Source of the DNA: Lachnotalea sp041821265 | GTDB lineage: Bacteria; Bacillota; Clostridia; Lachnospirales; Lachnospiraceae | Assembly (NCBI GenBank): GCA_041821265.1 | Contig: JBGUEQ010000004.1 | Location: forward strand, 1-64,000 | Direction: 5' to 3' | Length of the DNA stretch: 64,000 nucleotides | Part shown: positions 6,559 through 15,904 of the stretch, one piece after another | Numbering within the stretch: position 1 is the first letter of the stretch | Layout of the letters: the number at the start of each line of letters is the position of its first letter | Position numbers and translations under genes: made by a program | Notes under the pieces: generated by a model | What the model saw: the letters and a program-made list of their open reading frames with translations, nothing else | The model's database searches: none | What the model was told of the DNA's origin: nothing

Positions 6559-7782
6559 TTAGTATATGTATCCACTTCCACTACAATGGGGACAAGGTTT
6601 CATTACTTGCTCTCTTAAAGATTTTCTTACCTTTTTTCTTGTCAGTTCTACTAAATTCAATTTACTCATTCCAACTACATGCGCCGAAACTGGATCTCTT
6701 TTTAGAAATTCTTCAAATTCTTGCAACAGTTGTTTTTTTGAAGAAGCATTCTCCATGTCAATAAAATCAACTACAACAATTCCAGAAATATTTCTAATCC
6801 TAAGCTGCCTTGCTATTTCTTTTGCAGCCTCTAAATTAATTTTCATAAAAGTATCTTGTAACTGTTTCTTGCCAGTGAATTTCCCGGTATTGATATCAAT
6901 CACGGTAAATGCTTCGGTAGGTTGTATGACAAGATAAGCACCCGACTTAAGCCATACTCTTTCTTGTAGTGCATGTTTTATTTCTGATTCTAAACTTTTC
7001 AACTTATACAAAGGCAACAATTTATCTTGATAGAACACTAAATATGTATCAGGTTCCATATTATTTTCAAGCAAATATTTTTTAATATTTTGATATATTG
7101 CTTCATCATCCGTAACAATTTGTTCTAGACTTTCCTCATATAATCCCTTTAAGATACTAATATAATTATCTGCGGCTTCATAAAGTACGCTATAGCAGGT
7201 TCTATGAGTCGCATTTTTAATCATTTCATCTAATTGATTACGTAACCTCTTTACTTCATCTATTATTTGCTCCTCCGTAGCTTGTTTTGCATTTGTTCGC
7301 GCAATAATTCCAATTTCTTCATTCGTATATTCTTTTAATAATTCTCTAATACGAAGTCTATCTTTGGGGTCTAATTTATTGGATATCCCTATTTTTTTAT
7401 TCCCTGATGTAACCACAACATATTTACCTGACAATGTAATATTCGAGGTAACTACCGGTTGCTTTGTTTTCATGTTTTCTTTTGACACTTGTACAATCAA
7501 TTCATCACCAATATTAATTTTGTTATTCTTCTTTGCTGAAATAAATACTGGGTTCTTATTATCTTCAAAGGAATAATAGCATTCAAATCCTTTTTCAATT
7601 TCGACAAACGCTGCTTGAATGTTTGTTACTACATTCTTTACTTTACCTACATAAATATTATTAAGAATTGACTTGTTACCTGTATCATCACAATCAAGTT
7701 GAACAAGCTTGTCATGATCAAATTGCGCTGTTATAATGAAATCCTCTAAAGAAGGAACCTTCGTTATTACAATCTTACTCAT
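6559..7782 (-). CDS. rng: ribonuclease G/E family endoribonuclease
   Basis: 407-aa RNase G-type enzyme that cuts single-stranded AU-rich RNA and helps process rRNA. It has an N-terminal S1 domain (about 35-120: NIYVGKVKNVVTNIQAAFVEI) and a DNase I-like catalytic region with the two metal-binding aspartates in FTVIDINTG and VVVDFIDM. A CPHCSGSGYIY zinc-link ends the protein, as in RNase G (no long RNase E tail). ATG at 7782 with GGTGA upstream overlaps the end of the DUF2344 gene by 8 nt; a GTG at 7794 is the alternative. The cluster with radical SAM protein and rplU is conserved in clostridia. Confidence 0.94.
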   Translation of the reverse strand: MSKIVITKVPSLEDFIITAQFDHDKLVQLDCDDTGNKSILNNIYVGKVKNVVTNIQAAFVEIEKGFECYYSFEDNKNPVFISAKKNNKINIGDELIVQVSKENMKTKQPVVTSNITLSGKYVVVTSGNKKIGISNKLDPKDRLRIRELLKEYTNEEIGIIARTNAKQATEEQIIDEVKRLRNQLDEMIKNATHRTCYSVLYEAADNYISILKGLYEESLEQIVTDDEAIYQNIKKYLLENNMEPDTYLVFYQDKLLPLYKLKSLESEIKHALQERVWLKSGAYLVIQPTEAFTVIDINTGKFTGKKQLQDTFMKINLEAAKEIARQLRIRNISGIVVVDFIDMENASSKKQLLQEFEEFLKRDPVSAHVVGMSKLNLVELTRKKVRKSLREQVMKPCPHCSGSGYIY

Positions 7783-8482
7783 TGATATCTTCACCCATTT
7801 CTTCTAATGCAATCAATTCTATATTGTTTTCATCACCCATATTTGCAAATAATTCTTTTCTGTGAATAATCAGTGCGAATTCTTTTACTTCAAATCCTAT
7901 ATATTCACAAAATGCCTGCATAACAAGTTCAGGCTTAAGATTACTAACACTACCTGTTGCAATTTTCATTGTAACTTTTCCATCCTTTGCTGCTATAGCA
8001 TATATCATTGGTTTAATATCGACTTCTTTCACACTCTTTTTCGATGTCTTAGTCACTATTATTTCTTCTCGATCATAAAATTCATTTATTTTGTTTTCCC
8101 AGTCGGCATTTGGTTTGCTACCTTCTCTGAATGTAATTTCATAATCTGCTGCTGCCACAATTGACATAGCATTCTTATTATCTTCCGACAACTGCCTAAA
8201 TGACACGATTTCTATGCCTTCTGCCATTGTTTCATTCAGCCTCTTGATAGCCTCTTGTGACGTTAATTTTGTCTTAATTTCAACATCCAAATATTCGCCA
8301 TCACTTGTAATACCTACCCCAAGCGGTAGTGCAAATGACATAATCTGATGTGGACTAAATCCTTCTGAATATGCGATGTCTATATTGGCACGGCGCATTA
8401 CCTTCTGAAAATACCTCATAATGTCTAGATGTCCCACGAACTTCATAACACCTAATTTTGTAAATTTAATTCTTATCTTCAA
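7775..8482 (-). CDS. TIGR03936/DUF2344 protein, partner of radical SAM protein
   Basis: 235-aa protein of the DUF2344 family (TIGR03936), found next to or fused with the radical SAM protein encoded upstream. Its sequence (IKFTKLGVMKFVGHLDIMRYF, then SEGFSPHQIMSFALPLGVGI) is the family signature. Biochemical role unknown. TTG at 8482 is the best start: GGAGG at 8491-8495 is 8 nt upstream, and it gives the usual LKIRIKF N-terminus. It overlaps the upstream gene by 17 nt and rng by 8 nt, so the three are probably translated together. Confidence 0.86.
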   Translation of the reverse strand: MKIRIKFTKLGVMKFVGHLDIMRYFQKVMRRANIDIAYSEGFSPHQIMSFALPLGVGITSDGEYLDVEIKTKLTSQEAIKRLNETMAEGIEIVSFRQLSEDNKNAMSIVAAADYEITFREGSKPNADWENKINEFYDREEIIVTKTSKKSVKEVDIKPMIYAIAAKDGKVTMKIATGSVSNLKPELVMQAFCEYIGFEVKEFALIIHRKELFANMGDENNIELIALEEMGEDINE

Positions 8483-10331
8483 GACATACACCTCCGTTAA
8501 ATACCATCGCACCACACCCTGAACAAGTCTCACGACAATTCTTGGTGACTGTTTCTTCTATAGCGTTTTTCCACTCTCTCTTAAGGAACTCTTTTGTAAC
8601 ACCTGTGTCTAAGAAATCCCATGGCAATATTTCATCCAAGTTACGTTCTCTTGTAGTATAAAAAGCAATATCAATCCCCGTTGTTTCAAATGCATTTAAC
8701 CACTTTTTATTATCGAATGAATCTGACCACGCATCATAAATACAACCATTCTTATATGCTTGTAAAATTAATTTCCCTACTCTTCTATCACCACGTGCCA
8801 ACACGCCTTCTAGAACCGTTACATCTGCCTCATGCCAATTATATTTCATACTCTTTCGATTTAATTGTGATTTAATTGCTGCATTTACAATTCTTGCTTT
8901 CCCAAGATATTCCTCTTTGGTGTACATGGGAGCCCATTGAAATGGAGTAAATGGTTTAGGTACAAAAAACGAAGTACTTGCAACAATTTGGACTTTTCCA
9001 TTTCTTTCTTCTTTTGGTATCTCATAATATCTTTTTGCAATCTTTTCCGATAAATCAGCAATACCTTCCATATCTTCTAATGTTTCTGTTGGAAGTCCAA
9101 GCATAAAGTATAATTTAACACGATTCCATCCGCTATTAAATGCTTTTCCAGCGCCTTCAATAATCACATCTTCTGTAAGCCCCTTGTTAATCACATCTCG
9201 AAGTCTTTGGGTACCTGCTTCTGGTGCAAACGTCAAACTACTTTTTCTTACATCTTGCACTTTACTCATAACATCTAGTGAAAATGAATCAATTCGAAGT
9301 GATGGCAATGAAATGTTAACACCCTTATTCTTAAATTCTTCAATTAGAAAGTCAACGAGTCCTTGTAAATCAGAATAATCACTTGAACTTAGTGAACTTA
9401 ACGATATTTCATCATATCCTGTGTTTTTAAGCATTGCATATGCTGTTTCTTTCAACATTTCTAATTGGCGTTCTCTTACTGGTCGATAAACCATACCGGC
9501 CTGACAAAATCTACAGCCTCGAATACATCCACGTTGTATTTCAAGTACGACTCTATCCTGTGTTGCCTTAATAAATGGTACCACTGGTTTTTTAGGATAG
9601 TAAGTATTCGAAACATCCATAACAATTTCTTTTCGAATTGAATTTGGTGCACAAACATTATTTGGCTTAAACTCAGATATTGTACCATCTTCTTTATATT
9701 CTACATCATAAAATAACGGCACATATATTCCAGGTATTTGTGCCGCTTTCATTAAGAAATCTAATTTGCTACCACCCATTTCCTTATTCTCTTTATAAGC
9801 TTGTAATAATGGAAAATAAGATGTTTCGCCTTCACCAATATAAAATAAATCAAAGAAGTCTGCTAAAGGTTCTGGATTATAAGAACATGGTCCGCCTCCA
9901 ATTACAATAGGGAATTCTTCCCCTCTCTCGCTTGCAAGCATTGGTATTTGACTCAACTCTAACACCTGGAGAATATTGGTATAACACATTTCATATTGAA
10001 TTGTAATACCAAGAAAATCAAAGTTTTTAATTGGATCTTGTGATTCAAGTGCAAATAGTGGTATGTTTTCTTCTCTCATTATTTTATCTAAATCAATCCA
10101 AGGAGAATATACTCGTTCACACCAAACATCCTCTGCGGAGTTAAACATATCATATAATATTTGAATTCCTAAATGTGACATACCAATTTCATATACATCT
10201 GGAAAGCACATCGCAAATCTTACATTAACTTTCTCCAAATCTTTCATTACACTATTAATTTCATTTCCAATATATCGAGCTGGTTTCTCTATACTTAAAA
10301 GTATTTCATCTGATAATGCTGTTTTTCTCAT
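8466..10331 (-). CDS. radical SAM protein, TIGR03960 family
   Basis: 621-aa protein with an N-terminal B12-binding-like Rossmann region (about 15-190: CFPDVYEIGMSHLGIQILYD, IVIGGGPCSYNPEPLADFFD) and a radical SAM domain with the 4Fe-4S motif CIRGCRFC (CxxxCxxC). The C-terminal tail is cysteine-rich (CRETCSGCG). Substrate unknown. Start ATG at 10331 follows AAAGGA; codons further upstream overlap the previous gene and lack a ribosome-binding site. Paired with the DUF2344 gene and rng. Possibly an RNA or protein modification enzyme; this is inference from context only. Confidence 0.88.
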   Translation of the reverse strand: MRKTALSDEILLSIEKPARYIGNEINSVMKDLEKVNVRFAMCFPDVYEIGMSHLGIQILYDMFNSAEDVWCERVYSPWIDLDKIMREENIPLFALESQDPIKNFDFLGITIQYEMCYTNILQVLELSQIPMLASERGEEFPIVIGGGPCSYNPEPLADFFDLFYIGEGETSYFPLLQAYKENKEMGGSKLDFLMKAAQIPGIYVPLFYDVEYKEDGTISEFKPNNVCAPNSIRKEIVMDVSNTYYPKKPVVPFIKATQDRVVLEIQRGCIRGCRFCQAGMVYRPVRERQLEMLKETAYAMLKNTGYDEISLSSLSSSDYSDLQGLVDFLIEEFKNKGVNISLPSLRIDSFSLDVMSKVQDVRKSSLTFAPEAGTQRLRDVINKGLTEDVIIEGAGKAFNSGWNRVKLYFMLGLPTETLEDMEGIADLSEKIAKRYYEIPKEERNGKVQIVASTSFFVPKPFTPFQWAPMYTKEEYLGKARIVNAAIKSQLNRKSMKYNWHEADVTVLEGVLARGDRRVGKLILQAYKNGCIYDAWSDSFDNKKWLNAFETTGIDIAFYTTRERNLDEILPWDFLDTGVTKEFLKREWKNAIEETVTKNCRETCSGCGAMVFNGGVCLEDKN

Positions 10332-10365
10332 AAAAGTCCTTTCATACTTGTAATTCTTCTTACGC

Positions 10366-12060
10366 TTATGTTGTAACATCTGCTATGGACATTTTATTCT
10401 CTTTATATATATTTTTATTTTCATACATGTTTTTGTCAGCTTTATCTATAAGCTCCTTCAAGGAAGAATACTTACCTGCTTCAAATAATGCATAACCATA
10501 TGCCAGAGAATATTCAACATTTACAATTTCATTTTCTTTCATTATTAGTTTATTTAGTTCTATAATCGCCTTATAAAACTCGCCTAAACTTTTATCTTTC
10601 AAAATAACTGCAAACTCGTCCCCACCTATTCTATAACATTTTCCTAGTTTTTCAAAGGCTTTTTTTATTATTTTTCCCGTTGTAACAATAAAATGGTCCC
10701 CAACACCATGTCCATGGAAGTCATTTAGCACCTTTAAATCATTTAAATCCAAAATTACATAGATTAAATTCAATCCCTCTGGATCAAGATATAATTGTTT
10801 CTCATAATCGGCTGTATCTTCTGCATACGCGGTCCTATTATATAGTCCTGTCATTACATCCCTATATGCTAATTTAGCCATCAAGCTGGCTTCCGTATAC
10901 GCTTTAGACTTCACAATATATTCTTTGGCATAATTTAATAGCATATAAAAAGCAAGTACTAATACACCAAATCTTGCGTATTTCGACCTGTCTCCAGTTG
11001 ATACACAATAATATCTAAAAATATCGATAACAATTAAGACAAAAAAGACTGCATACGTTAATCTTATTGTTCTTCTTGAAAGACAATTTGAAAATATCAC
11101 ATATTTTTTATTAATCACAAAAAGTATATATAGCATTCCAATCAATATCATAGTATGTATAATAGGAAACATTTCTTTAATATCTCTGATACCCATCATT
11201 TGTAAAATAATACAAATGATAAAGTTCAAACAAAAACATATGTTTAATATCTTTAATCCTTTATCGTCATATGCTTGAAATAATTCTCGTATATACAAGA
11301 TTACCGCAATCGGAATGAGTAGGAAAAATATATTTCCAATATACATAAACATAATATTATGATGGATAAACAACTGTAACACACAAGATTGAAAAATTGA
11401 CCAAATCGAAAATAGCAAAGCAAATATTCCAATATACAAAGTTTGATTTGTCTTGATTTTTCCGTAAAATATTAAAGAAATAAATAAACATGCTAATCCA
11501 ATCATAAAGAGTAATAAATTAATAAGTAAGGAAGACAAATTTTCTGCTACAGCAATTGTGATAAGAGACTCTGACGTTCCAATATGAAAATCAATTTGCT
11601 TTTTCATTTTTGACTCATAAGGACATTTCAATTTTATTGCAATCGTTTTCCCTTCATAAGCACTATCTAAATTAACAATATGATACGCAGACCCCACTGA
11701 TTTACCAAAGGGCATCTTTATATTTTTTCCATACTGATAGATGACTTGTCCATCCACGAATACTTCAACCGTTTGGTTCTCTGTTCTAAATAGCAATGCA
11801 CTATTTTCAAGTATATCAGGTAGAACATTATATATATTAATTTCTCCATTTTGAATCGTAATTTCTTCTAGGTTGTCCCTATTTTCTGATACATTTTCTG
11901 ACATGCTTGACCATCCGCCATATTCTTTCGTATCGAAAGATTCTGCCGGATTTTGAATACGGTATGAATTATAAATGAAAATCAAAAAAACAAGCCCCAT
12001 AGTAATACAAGTTAAATATAAATATTTTAACCAATCACTCTTATTATTTAAATTTCTCAC
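10366..12060 (-). CDS. membrane diguanylate cyclase (7TM sensor plus GGDEF)
   Basis: 564-aa protein: an N-terminal membrane segment (about 10-30), an extracytoplasmic domain of about 150 aa resembling 7TMR-DISM extracellular sensors, seven predicted membrane helices (about 170-370), then a GGDEF domain. The active-site motif is intact (YRIGGDEFAVIL), as is DVMTGLYNR at the domain start, so c-di-GMP synthesis is expected. The RxxD inhibitory site that normally lies just before GGDEF is not present. GTG at 12060 is preferred: AAGGGG lies 9 nt upstream. The ligand is unknown. Confidence 0.86.
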   Translation of the reverse strand: MRNLNNKSDWLKYLYLTCITMGLVFLIFIYNSYRIQNPAESFDTKEYGGWSSMSENVSENRDNLEEITIQNGEINIYNVLPDILENSALLFRTENQTVEVFVDGQVIYQYGKNIKMPFGKSVGSAYHIVNLDSAYEGKTIAIKLKCPYESKMKKQIDFHIGTSESLITIAVAENLSSLLINLLLFMIGLACLFISLIFYGKIKTNQTLYIGIFALLFSIWSIFQSCVLQLFIHHNIMFMYIGNIFFLLIPIAVILYIRELFQAYDDKGLKILNICFCLNFIICIILQMMGIRDIKEMFPIIHTMILIGMLYILFVINKKYVIFSNCLSRRTIRLTYAVFFVLIVIDIFRYYCVSTGDRSKYARFGVLVLAFYMLLNYAKEYIVKSKAYTEASLMAKLAYRDVMTGLYNRTAYAEDTADYEKQLYLDPEGLNLIYVILDLNDLKVLNDFHGHGVGDHFIVTTGKIIKKAFEKLGKCYRIGGDEFAVILKDKSLGEFYKAIIELNKLIMKENEIVNVEYSLAYGYALFEAGKYSSLKELIDKADKNMYENKNIYKENKMSIADVTT

Positions 12061-12125
12061 CAAATCATTCCCCTTGTACTTTATCACATTGTTTATAGTA
12101 CTTATTTCCCACTCATCTTATTATA

Positions 12126-12461
12126 CTACTCACTTTTAGTAGCATTTGTCAATTGAATATTGATCTGTTTAAATACTTCTTGATAATCTAAATTATATTC
12201 TATCATTTTTTCGACTTTATTCGTATTATATCCATTAAATTCGACTTTTCCGATATCGAGTAGTGCATAAATCCCAAATACTATAATTGCAAATATGGCC
12301 CTGTAAAAAAACATAGTTTTACCTTTTTTCACACCTATATCAATAGGTGATGAATTACTTACAAGGTTATGTATATTATTGATTGTCTTTTCATTATTAG
12401 CAGAGATTTCTCTAATATTTTGAATCATTGCAACTCGTTGTTCTGAAGATGAGCTATGCAT
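12126..12461 (-). CDS. hypothetical single-pass membrane protein
   Basis: 111 aa, not recognised. A polar N-terminal half rich in Ser, Asn and Glu (helical, possibly coiled) is followed by one membrane helix at about residues 51-69 and a polar C-terminal part of about 40 residues. ATG at 12461 has GGGAGGAG upstream. It lies between the his-operon terminator and the GGDEF gene (66 nt upstream of it), so they may share a transcript and the protein may serve the same signalling role; this is speculative. Confidence 0.7.
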   Translation of the reverse strand: MHSSSSEQRVAMIQNIREISANNEKTINNIHNLVSNSSPIDIGVKKGKTMFFYRAIFAIIVFGIYALLDIGKVEFNGYNTNKVEKMIEYNLDYQEVFKQINIQLTNATKSE

Positions 12462-12484
12462 GTTATCTCCTCCCATTAATTCAA

Positions 12485-12537
12485 AAAATCATGGTGACAT
12501 ATAATATCTATATATTATTATATGTCACCATGATTTT
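12485..12537. terminator. his operon terminator
   Basis: Perfect 22-bp inverted repeat (12485-12506 and 12516-12537) with a 9-nt loop; arms AAAATCATGGTGACATATAA. It lies 34 nt past the stop of the HisIE fusion gene, and its poly-A/poly-T flanks suit termination in both directions. Confidence 0.85.
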
Positions 12538-12570
12538 GTTCATGACAATGAAATATTTATTCAGTTATAA

Positions 12571-13851
12571 TTATCTTTTTGATAATTCTTTCGTTATATC
12601 CTCCCACGTCACACCCTTCTCAACCATCAAAACCATCGCGTGGTAAAGAAAATCTGACATTTCGTATTTAATCTCTTCTGGATCTGGATTTTTAGCAGCG
12701 ATAACAATCTCTGTAGCCTCTTCACCAACTTTTTTCAATATTTTATCAATCCCTTTGTCAAATAAATAGTTTGTGTAAGAACCTTCTTTGGGATTAACTT
12801 TTCTATCTTCTATCACACTATAAATATCTTCAAAAACTTTTAGTGGATTTGTTTCATTGTATTCCTTCTCAACAACTTTATTGAAAAAGCAAGTACGATT
12901 GCCGGTATGGCAAGCAGCACCAATCTGCGATACTTTTGCAAGCATCGTATCATTATCACAATCTACCATGAGTGATTTTACATATTGGAAATGTCCTGAA
13001 GTTAACCCTTTGGTCCAAAGCTCATCTCGGCTTCTGCTCCAATAGGTCATCTTACCCGTTGCAATGGTCTTATCAAATGCTTCTTCATTCATATAAGCAA
13101 ACATAAGCACTTCATTCGTCTTATAATCTTGAACCACAACAGGTAGCATACCATCTGAATTAAGTTTGAATTCAGACCATTTCATAGCACTTTCAAACAA
13201 ATCAACTTTGATTTTTGCATTTTTGCATGCAGTTTTAATACTGAACAAATCTGTTTTAGTATTATCGAGTAATTCTCCACCTACACCAACAATTTGATCC
13301 ATAAAAAGATTCTTTATCATGCGATCCAAATCTATCATTTCAATGATTGTTATGATTGGATTGACTATACTTGTGTCAATTGCGTTCCATTCTAATTCAC
13401 CCATCGCAATAATTTCTGTTGAAAACTCTGCAACCAAAGACTTGTTCTTATTTAGTTGCTCTATCCGATCAATACAAACAGTAATTTTCTCTTTACCAAA
13501 ACGTTTTGATACTTCCTCTGTTAATGTAATATTACCTTCTTTTGAATAATTAAGCATCACTTTGGTCGCACCCGCATAGAGTAGTTTTTTAACATCTTCG
13601 ACACGTTTTACATTGCCGCCTGCAATGATAGGTACTTCAGTCACTCTTGCTATTTGCTTTATCATGCCAATCGACTGGTCATGTTGCTCGTCTGATTTTG
13701 ATAAATCAAAAATAAGTAATTCATCAGAACCATTATCACTATAATATTTTGCCAGATAAATAGGATCATCGCTTATTATTTCACTACTTTCTAAATTTTT
13801 CATGGCTTTTCCATCTTTTAAATAAAGACAGGTTACAATTTTCTTTGTCAT
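12571..13851 (-). CDS. hisIE: HisF/HisA-like domain fused to HisI and HisE
   Basis: 426-aa three-domain protein. Residues 1 to about 210 resemble a HisF/HisA TIM barrel (IVTCLYLKDGKAMKN, IIAGGNVKRVEDVKKLLYAGATKVMLN), but the HisF catalytic Asp of CLDVKDG is Tyr here, so synthase activity is doubtful. About 225-325 is HisI (phosphoribosyl-AMP cyclohydrolase; metal motif DCDNDT, cysteines in AACHTGNRTC). About 335-426 is HisE (phosphoribosyl-ATP pyrophosphatase; KKVGEEATEIVIA). The last two domains carry out steps 2 and 3 of histidine synthesis. ATG at 13851 follows GGAGG. Last gene of the his operon. Confidence 0.92.
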   Translation of the reverse strand: MTKKIVTCLYLKDGKAMKNLESSEIISDDPIYLAKYYSDNGSDELLIFDLSKSDEQHDQSIGMIKQIARVTEVPIIAGGNVKRVEDVKKLLYAGATKVMLNYSKEGNITLTEEVSKRFGKEKITVCIDRIEQLNKNKSLVAEFSTEIIAMGELEWNAIDTSIVNPIITIIEMIDLDRMIKNLFMDQIVGVGGELLDNTKTDLFSIKTACKNAKIKVDLFESAMKWSEFKLNSDGMLPVVVQDYKTNEVLMFAYMNEEAFDKTIATGKMTYWSRSRDELWTKGLTSGHFQYVKSLMVDCDNDTMLAKVSQIGAACHTGNRTCFFNKVVEKEYNETNPLKVFEDIYSVIEDRKVNPKEGSYTNYLFDKGIDKILKKVGEEATEIVIAAKNPDPEEIKYEMSDFLYHAMVLMVEKGVTWEDITKELSKR

Positions 13852-13928
13852 TTTAATTTCCTCCAAAGTGAAATTTTCACGCATACTAGTCGTCTAAGAA
13901 GATATTCTTTCAAGCTAATTCTACTTTT

Positions 13929-14516
13929 CTATAAGCTACCCTTTGTTGAAAGCACATCTTTAATTCTTGAATCATACATGGTTGCTTCATCTAACGCTTT
14001 CGCAAATGATTTGAACATAGCCTCAATAATATGATGATTATTTGTTCCCGATATTACCTTGATATGTAAGTTCATTCCAGCAGTATAGGATATTGCGTAG
14101 AAGAATTCTCTTACCATTTCAGTATCCATATAACCAACACGATCCGTTGTAAATTCGCCGTCAAAAACCAAATATGGTCTTCCCGACAAATCAATTGCAC
14201 ATAATACTAAGGTCTCATCCATTGGTAACATACAGCTCCCATAACGTTTGATACCCTTTTTATCTGCGATTGCTTCCTTAATGGCATTTCCAAGTACAAT
14301 TCCCGTATCCTCTATTGTATGATGCGAATCTACTACCAAGTCTCCCGTAGCTTTTACAAAAAGATCAAATAATCCATGTCTTGCAAACCCATCTAACATA
14401 TGATCAAAGAAACCGATACCTGTTTCCACTTTAGAAACACCTGTTCCATCAATATTTAATTCAAGTTCTATCTCTGTTTCCTTGGTTTTTCTATTTATTG
14501 TGGATTTACGTTCCAT
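13929..14516 (-). CDS. hisB: imidazoleglycerol-phosphate dehydratase
   Basis: 195-aa HisB, dehydrating imidazole glycerol phosphate to imidazole acetol phosphate. The manganese-binding histidine motifs are intact: GIGFFDHMLDGFARHG, DSHHTIEDTGI and the C-terminal NNHHIIEAMFK. No phosphatase domain, as expected in Gram-positives. ATG at 14516 follows GGGAGG. It is 14 nt downstream of hisD; a 77-nt gap separates it from the HisIE fusion. Confidence 0.97.
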   Translation of the reverse strand: MERKSTINRKTKETEIELELNIDGTGVSKVETGIGFFDHMLDGFARHGLFDLFVKATGDLVVDSHHTIEDTGIVLGNAIKEAIADKKGIKRYGSCMLPMDETLVLCAIDLSGRPYLVFDGEFTTDRVGYMDTEMVREFFYAISYTAGMNLHIKVISGTNNHHIIEAMFKSFAKALDEATMYDSRIKDVLSTKGSL

Positions 14517-14530
14517 CTTGTAATCCTCCC

Positions 14531-15820
14531 CTATTCAAATCTTACTTTAATTGAATTAGCGTGTGCCGTTAGTTGTTCCGCCTCAGCAAATTTAATGATG
14601 TCCTTATGAATTGGTTCTAACGCTTCTTTGGAATAAGATATAATACTTGATTTCTTAATAAAATCATCCACACTTAATGGAGAAAAGAATTTAGCCGTTC
14701 CATTTGTAGGAAGAACATGATTGGGACCTGCAAAGTAATCGCCTAATGGTTCACAACTATATTCTCCAATAAAAATGGCACCCGCATTTTTGATTTTAGT
14801 CATAACTGTAAATGGGTCCTTTGTTACTATTTCCAAATGCTCTGACGCGATCTCATTTGCCACATCAATTGCTTCTTGTAAATCGTTTACGATTAAAATA
14901 TATCCATAATTTTCTAAGGATTTCTCTAATATAGCTTTTCTTGATAATTGCTCCACAAACTGATCTACTTCTATTGATACCTTATTTGCTAATTCTTCAC
15001 TTGTCGTCACTAAGATAGCTGATGCTAATTCATCATGCTCCGCTTGTGATAAAAGATCAGCTGCTACAAATCTTGGATTTGCCGTCTCATCTGCGATTAC
15101 TAATATTTCACTTGGTCCTGCAATGGAATCAATATTCACATAACCATAAACTGATTTCTTCGCTAGTGCTACATAGATATTACCAGGTCCCACTATCTTA
15201 TCTACCTTGGGGATGCTTTGTGTACCAAAGGCTAATGCTGCTATGGCTTGTGCACCACCAACTTTATAGATTTCATCTGCTCCTGCTTCATTCGCAGCTA
15301 CTAGAGTAGATGGATTCACCTTACCATCTTTACCTGGTGGCGTCATCATGACAATTTTGCTTACACCAGCTACCTTGGCTGGCATAATATTCATAAGTAC
15401 AGAAGAAGGATATACAGCTTTACCACCAGGTACATATACACCAACATTTTCTAAAGGTGTAACTTTTTGACCAAGTATTGTCCCATTGGGTGAACTGTCA
15501 AACCAACTATATTGACGCTGTTTTGCATGATAGCTTTCAATATTAACTAACGCTTTTCGTATTACATCTAATAAATCCTGATCTACTAACGTATAAGCTT
15601 CTTCTATTTCTTCTTTGGTAACTTTAATATTGTCTGCATTGATACTAGCGCCGTCAAAGCGTTTTGTGTAGTCAAAAATAGCCTGATCGCCTTCTTTTTT
15701 AACTGTATCAATAATTTCATTTACTGCATCATTATAAGAATCATAGTTATTAGGGCTTCGTTTTAATAAATCCTCGAGTAGATTCTTTTTTGAATTTTCA
15801 TCTAATTTAATTATTCTCAT
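14531..15820 (-). CDS. hisD: histidinol dehydrogenase
   Basis: 429-aa zinc enzyme performing the last two steps of histidine synthesis (L-histidinol to histidine with 2 NAD). Visible family parts: YVPGGKAVYPSSVLMN, the GPGNIYVALAKK segment, DSIAGPSEILVIAD, LLSQAEHDELASAILVT (zinc ligands Gln/His) and GPNHVLPTNGTAKFFSPLSV. ATG at 15820 has GGAGG upstream. Follows hisG after 84 nt. Confidence 0.97.
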   Translation of the reverse strand: MRIIKLDENSKKNLLEDLLKRSPNNYDSYNDAVNEIIDTVKKEGDQAIFDYTKRFDGASINADNIKVTKEEIEEAYTLVDQDLLDVIRKALVNIESYHAKQRQYSWFDSSPNGTILGQKVTPLENVGVYVPGGKAVYPSSVLMNIMPAKVAGVSKIVMMTPPGKDGKVNPSTLVAANEAGADEIYKVGGAQAIAALAFGTQSIPKVDKIVGPGNIYVALAKKSVYGYVNIDSIAGPSEILVIADETANPRFVAADLLSQAEHDELASAILVTTSEELANKVSIEVDQFVEQLSRKAILEKSLENYGYILIVNDLQEAIDVANEIASEHLEIVTKDPFTVMTKIKNAGAIFIGEYSCEPLGDYFAGPNHVLPTNGTAKFFSPLSVDDFIKKSSIISYSKEALEPIHKDIIKFAEAEQLTAHANSIKVRFE

Positions 15821-15904
15821 TTTATTCCTCCATTCATACTAGGACTTAGCCCAGCTACCAAAAGATGTGCTACATTTCTTTCATATTATCCTGTCAATCT
15901 ACTA

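Noticed and set aside
12119..12152. TTGACA plus TATAAT on the minus strand near the GGDEF gene
   Set aside because: Spacing is 21 nt, too long for a sigma-A promoter.
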